Source: Condylostoma magnum (taxonomy: Eukaryota > Ciliophora > Heterotrichea > Heterotrichida > Condylostomatidae). Taken from it: a stretch of 64,000 bases of DNA. Location of the stretch: NCBI GenBank assembly GCA_920105805.1, contig CAKKTI010000041.1, positions 24,380-88,379 of the forward strand, in the 5' to 3' direction. The translations under genes and the position numbers were made by a program. Of the stretch, positions 26,285 to 37,328 are shown piece by piece; the first letter of the stretch is position 1, and every line of letters begins with the position of its first letter. The notes under the pieces were generated by a model. That model was not told where the DNA came from. It worked only from the letters and a program-made list of their open reading frames with translations, and did not search any database.

Positions 26285-28612
26285 ATGCAAGTTAAATCAA
26301 AAACTAAAAAGCAAAGAGTAAAATCAGCTAAAGACTAATCTAGAAATAACTCCAGAAAGTTTAATTACACTCCTTTAAACCTAGAAACAACAGCAAGCAC
26401 TCGTTATACTGCAAGTTCACCTTCGAACTATGATGGATTCATCTAAAACCTTCAATCCTTAACACCTTATTTCTGTGCTAACAATGATTTCTATAGTCAA
26501 TAAGCCGAATATCATATAAAAATAGGATAAACATACAGAGCAGCTTTGTACTACATAGAGGCAACTAACTAAAGTAGTACTATAGCTTCAAAAATTAACT
26601 TAGCATGCTGTTATATTCTCATGGAGCATTATAAACAAGCAGTTTAGATTTTAGAGAATATTAATGACCAATAAGATATAAGGAACTATAATCTAGCTCT
26701 TGCATATTTAAAACAAGGAAAATATTATAAAGCATAAGAATATGCGTAAAAAGGCTTTAATGATGAGGAAATTAAAGTGAAATGCAACTCAATAGTAAAG
26801 ATATGCTGAAAATAAATATTAGGATACTCATAATCAGAGTCATTTTCAAGACCTCTCAGTAAGAGTAGTAGGAAAGTATATAGGAGCACTTATTAGAAAC
26901 ATTAAAAGCCTTAAGAGATTGAAGAGGGACCTAAATTGTTTAGTTATTTTACAAAAGTAGAAGAAACAATGACTATTAAAAGATCTACTATAAAAGTTCC
27001 TGAATGATAGAAAAGTCGCCCATAGTCTGTTTAATTAAGAAGGAGAAATAGATCAGTTGTTAAGAAGTAAGTGGATACACCCACAGAAGTATCGTAAAGG
27101 GCAGAGGGGTGGGATATTCCTGTAAATTAAGTTCAGCATAAAAACAAACAAACTACCAAAGTAAGACCAAATGGAATTAATATAGAAGATTTGCCTAATG
27201 TAAAGTAAAAACGAAAAGCTATACTGCTAAATGATAAATTACTTACTCAAAAATTACAAAATAAGTAGAAAAAGGCAAAACTGGCTGCTGAGAGTTCCGC
27301 TGATTAATTATATTAAGAGTTTTAATTAGATTTGACTATGATTTCTGAGAAAGATATAAAAATAATCTTTAGAGAGTTTGAAAAGCCATAAGAAGAACGA
27401 AATTTATAGCTTATTGATTCTATTTTAGCACATTTACAGTTCCTTATAAACTTTGATCAGAAAACTCGCTATCAAATATACAATTTAGGGGAAATAGCGT
27501 TATATAAGCCCTAGGAAGTCCTATGTAAATAAGGAGATATAGGTAAGGAGATCTTCTGCATTGTAAAAGGATCAGTGGGAATAATGAAAAAAGCTCCTTA
27601 ATTTTGCAATATGGAATTAACAGTAGGAGCTTAATACGATGGAAGCTAATTGGGAGAACTGGCAGTATATGGATCCCAGCTAAGCTAATAAGCTTAAAGA
27701 AGAAGAGCTACTGTTTATTCTCAAGAAAATACAATTATAATAAGAGTACCATAATAAAAATACTCATTTATACTACAAAAGATTATGAAAAAGGATATTA
27801 GCATAAAAGTTGACTTTCTATAATAAGTCAATTTGTTTGCAGGTATTTAATAAACTGAACTAGTCCCCATAGCTTCTAATTTAGAAGTCAGGAATTATAA
27901 GAATTAAGATATTATATTAAAAGCAGGTTAAAGGTCCGAAGGACTTTACATAATAGTCGAAGGCTCTTGCGATATAGTAATCCAAGGATTCTGTATAAAA
28001 TCGCAATTTCAAAAAGGAATAGCTATGAAAAGTAAGAAAAAGCCAGCTAACAGAAGTTTTCAATACAAAAGTTTTAACAAAGATCTCAAAAATGAAATAA
28101 ACAAGGAAATACATAAAAATAACCCAATGACTGAAACTCTATGATAAAATAAAAACATTGAATTTAAAAGGTTTCCAAAAGAAGTTTTCCAATTTATCCC
28201 CAAAAGCAAGTTAAGTCAAATGAAAAAACATGATTACATAGCTCGTGAAAACATAACAAAAACTAGTTTATTCCCAAAACAATTTTTCGGTGGGAGGACT
28301 TTACTTAAACCAAATATAAAACAAGGATTAAAAAGCTATAATTACAAGCCAGCTTTATTTTCAATAATAGCTCACTCTCACTCGGTAAAACTGTATTTAA
28401 TAACTAATAAAACTCTTTAATTTCTAAATGAAGAAATTGTCAAAAAAATTCGATTTGCAATTGAAAACTCATATGAGCAAGATTGTCCAAATGATATAAC
28501 AAAGCATCAGATTTTGCAGATTTTCAAGAAATGGTAATCTGAAAAGGAAAAATGTGTAGAAAATGCATACCGAGAGTCCTATTTAAAACGATTTGGAGTC
28601 CAGCATGTATAA
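26285..28612 (+). CDS. TPR and cyclic-nucleotide-binding domain protein (775 aa)
   Basis: Residues ~65-165 contain TPR-like repeats (YYIEATNQSSTIASKINLAC, YNLALAYLKQGKYYKAQEYA). Residues ~395-515 form a cNMP-binding beta roll: YKPQEVLCKQGDIGKEIFCI, GSVGIMKK, then the phosphate-cassette position GSQLGELAVYG...RRATV. A second roll starts at ~525 (DIILKAGQRSEGLYIIVEGS) and is interrupted by a long basic insert. Such proteins are common in ciliates and could sense cAMP/cGMP. The first cassette keeps GEL and RRAT; the second lacks it. The stop is TAA, 8 bp before the stop of the convergent DCAF11 gene. Confidence 0.82.
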
Positions 28613-28620
28613 TTTAATAA

Positions 28621-29973
28621 TTAACTACCTAATCAGTAATAATAGCAACTAACAGTTCCGTCAAAACTAGAAGTAGCTATCATAGGCACTACAGGATGCC
28701 AAGCTAGGTCCCTTACAGTGCTTGACCTGGCAAACTGTATCATAGCTGGGTCCTGCACTGGTTCTAATTTCTCAACTGTATTTCCAGTGACAGAGTCGTA
28801 AACATACACACAGCCGTCTTGTGAGCCAGTATAAAGAAACCTCTACCCAGTAGTTCTTATAGGGGAAAAGTAGCACTTAATCAAAGTCTCTAGCACTCTA
28901 TGTCCTCTAAGTGTAAGAATAGACATATCATTTTTCAGTCTTTTGTCCTATACGTAAGTATTTAAGGGATAATCTGCCCATCTATAGTCAAAACCACTTA
29001 TCGGATATTCTTTTTAGTGCTTTTTAAAGAATTTCACATCCTCCATTTTTCGTATATCCCAAAGTTTCATGCATTAGTCTTTACCGTTAGATATTAGATG
29101 GATTCCATCACCTTTTGAACTAACATGAGTAATACCCTCTCTATGACCTATAAGAACACCCTGAGCTTAAGCATTAGACTTAAAAATGCGACGGTCCCAC
29201 ACTTATACACTGGAATCATCAGAACCACTGAAAATAACCGAGGAATTTTCTCTATCAGCAAAGCAAATCGAGTTTATGTCATCACCGTGAGCTCTTGTTA
29301 TACAGCAAGTTAGCTATTCCTTTACTAAATCATAAACTCTAACACTTTAATCACTGCATCCTAGTACAATTTCATTACCAGCTCCTGAAAACTTTGCAGA
29401 GTAGATTCCGAATCCCTCCCTACCTCGCGTAGTGTCAAAAATTTTATGTATATTTTCTCCCACCTAAGCATTATATATGTTTTCTGTTTCAATCTGCCTT
29501 ATATTCATTAGACTTATGACTGGGGAGAGAGTTGAATAAATAATGAACTATTAACATGGACTTATATCTATATCTGTTATAGTCCAGTATACATGCCTGC
29601 CATCTACTTAATTTACTAGGTTTCACTTTTTTGTATCTGAAGTATCAATGACTTGTATGGCTTGCTAGGTAGTACAGAATAGCAGATTTCCGTCTTCGGA
29701 AAATCGAGTGTTATATACACGATCGTTGAAGTCTTGCAAACCCCATTTATACTAAGTAAATCTTACCTTGTAAGGAATCATCCGCAAGCTTATATTACGC
29801 TCATAGCTTCCGTCCATGTTGCCATAAACTTCTCTTTTCTAGATACTTTTAAGTAGAGAATTAGGACAGATTTGCTCAGGCAGTATAAAATTATCAGAAT
29901 GAATATTGTAATCGGGCAGATCATCTGGAAATTAGCCTATAGTCTCAGACCTCCTTCGCCTTAAAAAGTGCAT
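28621..29973 (-). CDS. DCAF11: DCAF11/WDR23-type WD40 protein (substrate receptor of CUL4-DDB1)
   Basis: About 450 aa. Seven WD repeats include GNEIVLGCSDQSVRVYDLVK, SVIFSGSDDSSVQVWDRR (a WDxR DDB1-binding box), GHREGITHVSSKGDGIHLIS then NGKDQCMKLWDIRK, and RGHRVLETLIKCYFSP, TGSQDGCVYVYDSVTG. The order and the SKGDG...GKDQ signature match DCAF11/LEC14B. These proteins recruit substrates to the CUL4 ubiquitin ligase; Nrf-type targets in animals may not apply here. A 15-nt GTAAG...TAG segment at 29752-29766 may be an intron; removing it keeps the frame. One C-terminal Trp is TGA. The stop is TAA. Confidence 0.92.
29752..29766 (-). other. Candidate 15-nt intron in DCAF11-type gene
   Basis: On the minus strand the sequence is GTAAGATTTACTTAG, with GT...AG ends and exactly the 15-nt size known for heterotrich spliceosomal introns. 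Splicing would join ...RMIPYK to YKWGLQD and delete VRFTQ. Homology in this part is too loose to prove it. Confidence 0.45.
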
Positions 29974-30074
29974 TTTTATTATTATATACAGTTTTAAAGA
30001 AATATTGATAAGTTGAAACAGGATTCAAAGCTTGCATATTTAATTCTACACAGTAATCCTTTTCTTAATTTAAA

Positions 30075-32300
30075 ATGGAGCTGCAATGATTTGAGACAGA
30101 AAATAAAATTAGAAAATTAGTCTAAGAGCTGACTGAGCCTAGTATTCGACGTATTTTAGATAATAGAGAGTAAATAGAAAAACTTAAAAAATAAGAAGGC
30201 CTTTTAGGAGAAAAACAGGAGGATCATGAGCTGTCAATTACTAAACTAGATAAAAGAGTGCTTTCAATAGAAGAATTAACTAAAAAAATTATTGAGTTTG
30301 AAGCTAGTCAGCGATTAACTGAGTCTTAACTACAATCTCAAAAGGAAACATTAACAACACAGATAGAAAATTTAGAAAAGCGTTAAAATTATTTAGAAGA
30401 ATTGGTAAAAGTACTAGAATACTAGAAAGAGTAATAGAAATATGAAATTACTTCATTAAATAAACTATTACTAGACTAAAGGAATGAAATCACAGAAAAA
30501 ATCAGAGCAGTTAGTGACAGTTAATCAAAAATTCACTAAGAGCATCGCAACTAAGCAAGTGAGTTAAATGAAAAAATAATTGGTATTGATGTAAAAACAA
30601 CATCCCAGGATGAGAACCTAACTCAATAGTATAAAAGCATTATTCAGATCAATAGAAAGCTTAAAAAGCACTCTAATAAACACTAAGACCTGCAGGGCTA
30701 TATAACCAACGTTAAAAGTGAGCTTAACAATTCTATTGATAAAAACAGAAGGTTAGTCCTTGCCCATACTGATTAACAGTTTGCTAACCTACAAGTGTTT
30801 AAATAAGGCTTAGAACGTGACTTATCTGTTAAGTCTGAGGTAATTTTTATAGACTATCTCACTTATGTAATACCAGATTAGAGGGCTCGTAGAAGAATTT
30901 CAGATTTCAAAAAACACAGAGTACAGATTCTACAGAGTTAAAATGCACCTATAGACGTAATAGAGCCACTAGTCAACAAAACTATCAATTTTGAAGCAGA
31001 TATGCCAACACAGTAAGAAGATACTGTTATAGGAACACCTGAATCCTCCAGTTCTAGATTAATTATATAGAAAAAAGGACCTAGACGAAGAATTTTTAGA
31101 GAATAAGGAAAATATAATCCTTCTAAGGCTAGTTTAGATAGAGCAAGCAGGGATTCTTAGTAGGAAAGGCCTGGCAGTAGAGAAATACCTAAACCTCCAG
31201 AAAAGCCACCAAGTCGGGAAAGATCAAATAGGCCCAAAACTTTTGATGTATAGGAAAGAATTGTATAATAGTAACAGTAGAATTAAGTTGAAGTTGCTAA
31301 TAGAAATGTATAGGAAAATCCAGTGGTATAAGAACCTATTTAAGTAAAGTAATAGGACAGCTAAGACATTTAAGAAAATGTATATATATAAGAGGTATAA
31401 TAGGTGTCTAAATCCATGGATTATCATAATGAAAGCGAATCATCTGATAGGTAAGACTCTAATACCGTAGTTGTAACTAATCAATCCCTTAATTCCGAAA
31501 TATATGCGGAAAATGTAGCTGAGGAATCCGAGGAAGGAAGCAATGAAGACTTTGAGTTTTATGATTCAGAGCTTGATGATGATGACGATGATGATGATGA
31601 TATAGAAGACATTTCCCCTAGGATTGATCAAGAATAGCTTGATTAAGTATACCAAAGAATCAATGACATGGAAGCTGAAATAAATGAACTTGTAAAGGAG
31701 AATATAGATAAAATGACAAACTTTGAATATAAATTTTAAAGCAAGTTTGATATCATTTTGTAAACAGATTAAAGGATGTAAAGCTTAGAAACATTAATAA
31801 ATTAAGCTGTAAATGAGTCTTAAGATGCTGTTAAAATGAGAAAAAGAGATAATTCTGATATAAAGGCTGAAATTAAAAGAATCTAGGCTAAATAGAACGT
31901 TTTACTATAAAAACAATCGGAGGAGAATTCTAATAATAATAATTTTGTTAATGCTATAGAATATTTAACAGAGTATTGTAAAATAGTACTTAATTTAATC
32001 CTTTAAGATGAGAAAGATAGAAAATCTATCTAGTTATTAGGCTATAAGGATTAAAGAGCTTAAACAGCTGATAAAAGAGTACTAAGAATTGATAAAAAGT
32101 GTCTTTCTTGCTCTGGATAAGGTAACATGGTTTTACAAGCATTTAAAATTGCTTGTCTGCAATACTAGCCTTCCTAAGTAGTCTTTCATAATCAATTGTA
32201 TGACAGGGAGTAGTTGATAGGGATTTGTTAAGATATTTTATAGTAGATTAACTAATCTGACGAGGATAAAAGCATTCAGTTATAAAGTCTGAGCAATTAA
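30075..32300 (+). CDS. Coiled-coil protein with C-terminal CxxC module (741 aa)
   Basis: The N-terminal ~280 residues are coiled coil (MELQWFETENKIRKLVQELT...). A Pro/Ser/Arg-rich linker follows (EIPKPPEKPPSRERSNRPKT) and then an acidic patch with nine consecutive Asp near 31572-31598. A second coiled coil (ISPRIDQEQLDQVYQRINDM) precedes the C-terminal module DKKCLSCSGQGNMVLQAFK...QYQPSQVVF. That module matches the end of the 2205-4139 protein. The two are probably structural proteins of cilia or cortex. The acidic run is encoded by a GAT/GAC repeat. The stop is TAA. Confidence 0.78.
31572..31598 (+). repeat. GAY trinucleotide run encoding poly-Asp
   Basis: A short in-frame GAT/GAC repeat codes nine Asp in the linker of the 30075 coiled-coil protein. 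It is a simple-sequence tract, possibly variable in length between strains. Confidence 0.8.
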
Positions 32301-32491
32301 TTTTATTACTAGTTTTAAAATACTTGTTTTCTTCTAGTAGTTTCATTTGTGTAAGTATTAATGAGAAAGTAAGCTTTAATACTTATATTGGTTAAGTTAT
32401 TACTAGGCAATAATTTATATGCTGATTTTATTAAATCTATATTTTTAAGTATTCCATGTTTAAAAGGGGCCCTATTTTAATAATAAACAAA

Positions 32492-33397
32492 ATGTCATAA
32501 AATTTCGATAATTTTAACTCTTATCCCTCAAGAGCTAACTAAGATACTTGCAATCAATCATACAACAGTTCTAGCTATATAACAAGTGAGTAGAACTAAA
32601 TCTTAAATCCCTTCTAGAATATAGAAAATTTTCAACCCTAAGCATAATCATATATAGATTATAATTAATAGTTCAATTAACATTTAAGGCAGTATTAAAC
32701 CAGCTATTACAACTAATTATATCAAAACATGTGCAGTCCATATTTTAATTTTATAGAATAAATACCATACAGACAGTATAGCAATTAATATCAATAAGTT
32801 CAATTATCATCATAATAACATTAAGATAATGAAATCCCTATATAAAGATAAGGTACAGGCCGTCCAAAAAGTAAGTGAACTACTCAAATTTTAAACTTAT
32901 TTCAAAATAATACAAAAAGATATACTCTTAAAAAGGAAATTGTAAGATCTAGAATTATCAGAGGAATAAAGAAACTTATTAGATGCATGTTTAAGAAATA
33001 ATTTCCAAAGAGAGGCATATTTTCCGGAATAAGAAGAAGTATATCGAAATAAATGATTTATGTCAAAATCTTCGGTGAAATAAGGTTTGATGATTTTATT
33101 ATTCAATTAGCTTCTACAGATAATGATCCCCATTCAAAATGCTTAAATAAAAAAAGAGATACTAGTTTTACAAATTAATATTGCAAAAAGTTTTTGGTTC
33201 CTTTGATAGTTAAGAATTGGGCCTATTTTATCAAATTAATTTTTGAGGATAGAGATCCAAATATGCTACGAGAATGCTTTTAATTTGAATGTTGCAGTAA
33301 AAAAGAGCATGGAGAAAGTTGTTATAAGGCATGGAAAACACTTTAAAATTTCCTATCAGTTGATTTACTACAGGAATTGGGAGTTAAAACCTTTTAA
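32492..33397 (+). CDS. Asn/Gln-rich protein with AT-hook-like motif (~301 aa)
   Basis: Residues 1-120 are prion-like: Gln, Asn, Tyr and Ser dominate (YNQQFNQHLRQYQTSYYNQ), with most Gln coded by TAA/TAG. A GTGRPKSKW segment at ~125-133 resembles an AT-hook core. The rest is basic and helical (YTLKKEIVRSRIIRGIKKLI, FPKRGIFSGIRRSISKQ) and then CCSKKEHGESCYKAWKTL. A DNA- or RNA-associated role is possible but not shown. Stop candidates are TAA at 33395, 33401 and 33416. Confidence 0.55.
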
Positions 33398-33550
33398 TAC
33401 TAATACATTTTAAAGCTTTAAACTTGTTTTATTTGAAATTATTAAAATTTGCGTTTTTTTCTATAATTATAAGTACTGTAGAATTATGAAATATTGAATA
33501 AAATATGTAATTTAAGAATCTTATATTATGATAGAAATATGCAAAAACTA

Positions 33551-34267
33551 TTAAAAAGATTGTCTTAAAGATCATTTAATTAATCTAGTTTCTATTATTT
33601 GATTTCGTAGTAAATGAGAATTTAGATAGATTTAAAGATGCTAATTTTTTATGAAATTCTATACAAACTAAGCTTTTGTTAATAAGATTTCATCCTTTGT
33701 ATCTAGAATCATCCCACATAGAAATTATCCCTTAACTCTTTAGCAGTTATCAATTAAATACTTTAAATACTTTTTAAGGTTTTAACTTGCAAATTAGTTC
33801 TTTAATATAGCAATTTTTACTAAAAAGTTGCATGAGACTAAAATAAGATCTTCTACTATATTTCTTAGCTCATTTAAATCTAATATTTCATTAGCATCAA
33901 AATCGTATATATCAAATAAAGAGGATGCTTTAATCCTTACAGCTGACTTCGATAGTAAAACTCCTATACAAGCAACTTTATTAGTTTAAATACTTTAATC
34001 ATTGTCTTACAATAAATCAAAGACATACTTTTATTCTTTATCAACTAAAATTGATGCAATAGGATTAGCTTATACAAGATTCAAAGCATATATTAATTAT
34101 GATGCACTAATTGTTTATCCCTCCGAAGCATTTCCATAAATAGCATATTCAAACTTCTAGCATCCTAATTATTAAGGGTACAATTTTAATTCTGTCTTTA
34201 ATACAATTTCTTCTAATGTCTCATAATCCAACTCTTTATTTTATAATTTTGTTTCACAGCAACCCAT
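33551..34267 (-). CDS. EF-hand protein with N-terminal MGCC acylation signal (238 aa)
   Basis: MGCCETKLQNK predicts N-myristoylation at Gly2 and palmitoylation of Cys3/4, so membrane attachment. An EF-hand loop is clear at ~118-135 (SSLFDIYDFDANEILDLNEL), preceded by a degenerate pair partner (DLLQDNDQSIQTNKVACIGV). The rest is helical. Calcium-responsive membrane-tethered proteins of this type resemble the recoverin/calcineurin-B-like class, though the fold is not certain. Ends TAA TAG. Confidence 0.75.
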
Positions 34268-34462
34268 TTATAATACTTCTAATCATTACCCTAATTTTAA
34301 TAAAAGATCTACTTAAAGAACACGTTTTGCATTATCAATTAATATTAAAAAATTCTATATTCATTTTATCCTTGGTGTTTAAAATGATTTTCAATTCATT
34401 TATGAATTTTCTAACCATAAGTTATTAAATATAAAGTAAAAATGCTTTTCTTATTTTAAAAG

Positions 34463-35395
34463 TTAACAAGTAATTGATGTAGAAGCTCGTACAATCTCCT
34501 CGAAATATTGTTTAGCTAGGCCTATATTGGTTTACGTAAGTGCAGGAAGTATAGAGGAGTTAGAGCTTATGAGCATGATGTAGGTGCTGGTGGTGAACTC
34601 ATCTATAAAAGCAGTGAAATTGCTGTTCATTACTACTATCGATTTCAAAAGTGCAGAAGCTTTACTGCAACTTAGCTTAAACTGCTTTACTATATTAAAC
34701 ATTTTTTCGTGGCGATGATTATCACGATGATTTCTTTTCTACCAGTGTGATATTACTAGAAAAGTAGATTTTTCAAGCAATACTACCTCATCGGCTTTAG
34801 TGGTATGGCATAGTTGCTGTAGATTACTTTGTAATAGCTAACTGTTTGGAATTAATTAAGTTACTATATCAGACCACGCCAAATACAGTGTTCCATCCCA
34901 TATTGAGGTCTTAAAAAATGAAATTTACAAATGACATGAATTCCTTATCACTTCTTTCCGCTTTCTTACCATTATTGTATCTCTTTTTTCAATAGGAACC
35001 AAGTCCATTTTATGCATCAGCACAAAGATCATTGCAGTAGGAGAGAGTTAATTGATAACTTCCATAGTCCTTCTGTAGTATTTCATGTCTTTGGGATGAT
35101 CCTGATGTGCATCTAGCACGTATATGAGGGCTTTGACGTTCTTAAATACTCTGTCTCTCTAGCTTTCAAAGTAATGCTTCATAAATCGGTCCTATCCTCC
35201 ACAGTCCCAGAGAGCTAGGGACAATGAGCCTAGAAATCTGATCTTTGACTCGTTGATTGAGTGGGTGAAGCCTAGACGTATGGTGTCCTTTGCTAGGAAG
35301 TTTGTGAATATAATGCTACGCATTGATGTCTTACCAGCGTTTGATTTACCCATTAATAGAACCTTTTTGCTAGAATCGTCCTTAGGCGGTATCAT
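34463..35395 (-). CDS. RRAGA: Rag GTPase, RagA/B (Gtr1) type
   Basis: About 310 aa, the RagA size. The G1 loop is [20 protein letters not shown], the switch region [17 protein letters not shown]3 [17 protein letters not shown], and G4 HKMDLVP, followed by [18 protein letters not shown], and the C-terminal roadblock-like domain ([17 protein letters not shown]...[19 protein letters not shown]). RagA/B with RagC/D recruits TORC1 to lysosomes on amino-acid sufficiency. No RagC/D gene is in the window. The stop is TAA. Confidence 0.94.
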
Positions 35396-35515
35396 TTTTA
35401 GTTAATTTGGGTAAAATGTGATAAAATCTATAAATAAAAGGGCAAAACACTTTAGGGAAAAAGATTGAAATTTAAGACAGATATTATAATAAGATTAAGC
35501 AGATTATGATAAAAT

Positions 35516-35899
35516 ATGATGCTAGAGAGTCTTAAATAATTTCAGTTATAAATGCTTGAAGCAAAAACGAATAATGATTGGAGAAAACTTTGAATGTATT
35601 AAAGCTCTCCAGATATTTATATAATGTGAAGTAAGTTTGCTACAAAGATTGAATTATACTAATATTAATAATCATTCAGCAATTTTAATCATTGTTACAA
35701 GAATTGTTTGGAAGAATGCAGATTAATACATTATATATTATTATTTAAAATAGATCTCCAATAATTGTACTATAACCAATACAAAAACAACAATCCATCC
35801 CATCCTCTAAATCCCAATTTAAAACTAATAATACAGCATTTTCCTAACTTTAATACTTTCTTATATATTTCGTACTCATTTTAATTCAAATATTTAAAA
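35516..35899 (+). other. Possible small ORF or N-terminal extension before the RING gene
   Basis: The 504-bp gap between the Rag and RING starts is unusually long. From ATG at 35516 a frame runs MMLESLKQFQLQMLEAKTNN... with plausible codons, in the same frame as the RING protein and with only one TAA (35880s) before its ATG. It may be a separate ~120-aa gene, a longer N-terminus, or chance. 35396-35515 shows nothing recognisable. Confidence 0.25.
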
Positions 35900-36538
35900 A
35901 TGAGCGAGAGTGATTTATAATGTCCAATTTGCTACAATAAGTTTGACTTATCCCATAGATTGCCACTAGTCTTAGCCTGTGGCCACTCCTTCTGTAAAAT
36001 CTGTATCTAAAAGCTAAAGCAAAAACCAATTAGATGTCCAATTGACCGTAAACTAGACAAGAGACAACTGAATAACATTCCTAGGAACTACATTCTTTTG
36101 GATCTTTTAAACGAAAACGAAGCTGAGACCCCAGGCACCGATTTAGAATTTTGTCCAACTCATCCAACTAAGAAATCTAAGTATTACTGCACTTAAGATG
36201 AAGTAAAAATTTGCTCTAGATGCATTTTACAACACTAGGCCCATGCTATTCTAGAAATCATTGACTATGAACACGAGGTTGCTTTAAAACGTTAAAGATT
36301 CTCGCATAAATCTGTAGAACCTTCGGAGTAATTAAGACGTAGATCCGGTAGTAACAGGAATAATAGGAGAAGATCAGCTGGGAGGTTTGTAAGAAGAGAT
36401 TCGTAGTAGAGATTAGATCTTAGATCGGTTAGAAGAGAGTAAATAAATGAGTATGGAAGACCTCCAAGGAATAGATCTCCAAGAGTTGATAGGATTATCA
36501 ATAGAAATGATATTAATAGAATTCGAAGGATATTTTAA
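35900..36538 (+). CDS. RING finger / B-box protein (212 aa)
   Basis: MSESDLQCPICYNKF opens a C3HC4 RING: CPIC...CGHSFCKICI...CPID. A B-box-like zinc unit follows at ~78-115 (FCPTHP...YYCTQDEVKICSRCI...HAILEI). This is the first half of a TRIM-like E3 ligase, but no coiled coil or SPRY domain follows. Instead there is an Arg/Ser/Asn-rich tail (LRRRSGSNRNNRRRSAGR) to the TAA stop. A ubiquitin-ligase role is likely from the RING; the substrate is unknown. Confidence 0.88.
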
Positions 36539-36652
36539 TTAGTTGGTAACTAAACTTTTACATAGATTTTTGTTATATTGGTAAATTAATAGCACTGGTT
36601 AATAATAATATACTTATCAAATACAACTTTTATCTCATAAAGTTTTTAATAA

Positions 36653-37318
36653 TCAAATAAACTGTGGAATAGTTTTCCCATTTACCTTTTTGAGAACTGC
36701 ATAACTTCCATTCACTGGCCTTGTATACGTACTTGCCCAATTAAACACAACTTTAGCACACTCCTCATAAGTAGCACTATCTTCCTAATTATCTATTTTT
36801 GGTAAAACTGTGGTTACAAGTGCAGCTGATGATATTCCATCCATTCTAGAGGCGATATTCAAAGCTAGCATATGCAACGTTGATTACACTACATAAAAGC
36901 TGGCTTCCTGAGGGTCTGAAGTCTCAAATGCAGTCAACCCGCCTGTAAAAACTAATAAGCCTTAGTCTCATAAATAATTCGAGGCTATATTTGCAGTGAG
37001 TAATGCTGGAATTAAGTTTTCATTGATTAGTTCATCTGTAGTCTCAATAAAATTATTATCTTAGATTTTAGAGGGTAGAAATTTGTGGTTTGAGTGAACA
37101 ATTGTATCGAATTAATTACCCTTTAGCTCTTCTTTAAATCTCTGTTAAGTTTTGCTAAGAGGCTCTGATATATTATACACTAAATTTTAATGAGCTTTAA
37201 CGTTTTCAGATGTGTCAATTGATGTTACTTGTCATTTTTTAGCAAATTCCTTTACTAGCTCAGATCCAAATTGCGAGTTTCCTCCAACTATCAAGGCCTT
37301 TTTAGAAAATCTAAACAT
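36653..37318 (-). CDS. Dihydropteridine-reductase-like SDR, catalytic Lys missing
   Basis: ALIVGGNSQFGSELVKEFAK is the Rossmann glycine motif of QDPR-like short-chain reductases. Further matches are FDTIVHSNHKF, NLIPALLTANIAS, LLVFTGGLTAFET, and AALVTTVLPKIDNQED. The protein is ~221 aa if it ends at TGA (36653). Reading TGA as Trp would add WLLKTLWDKSCIW and stop at TAA 36614. QDPR recycles tetrahydrobiopterin. The catalytic YxxxK reads YVVQSTLHML with no Lys, so activity is doubtful. The start is 10 bp from the divergent pepsin-like start. Confidence 0.8.
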
Positions 37319-37328
37319 TTTGGTAATA
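37319..37328. promoter_or_regulatory. 10-bp spacer between head-to-head QDPR-like and pepsin-like genes
   Basis: Only ten bases (TTTGGTAATA) lie between the two start codons. Both starts are well supported: a Rossmann motif on one side and a signal peptide on the other. Promoters must therefore lie inside the opposite coding region or the transcripts overlap. Confidence 0.5.
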
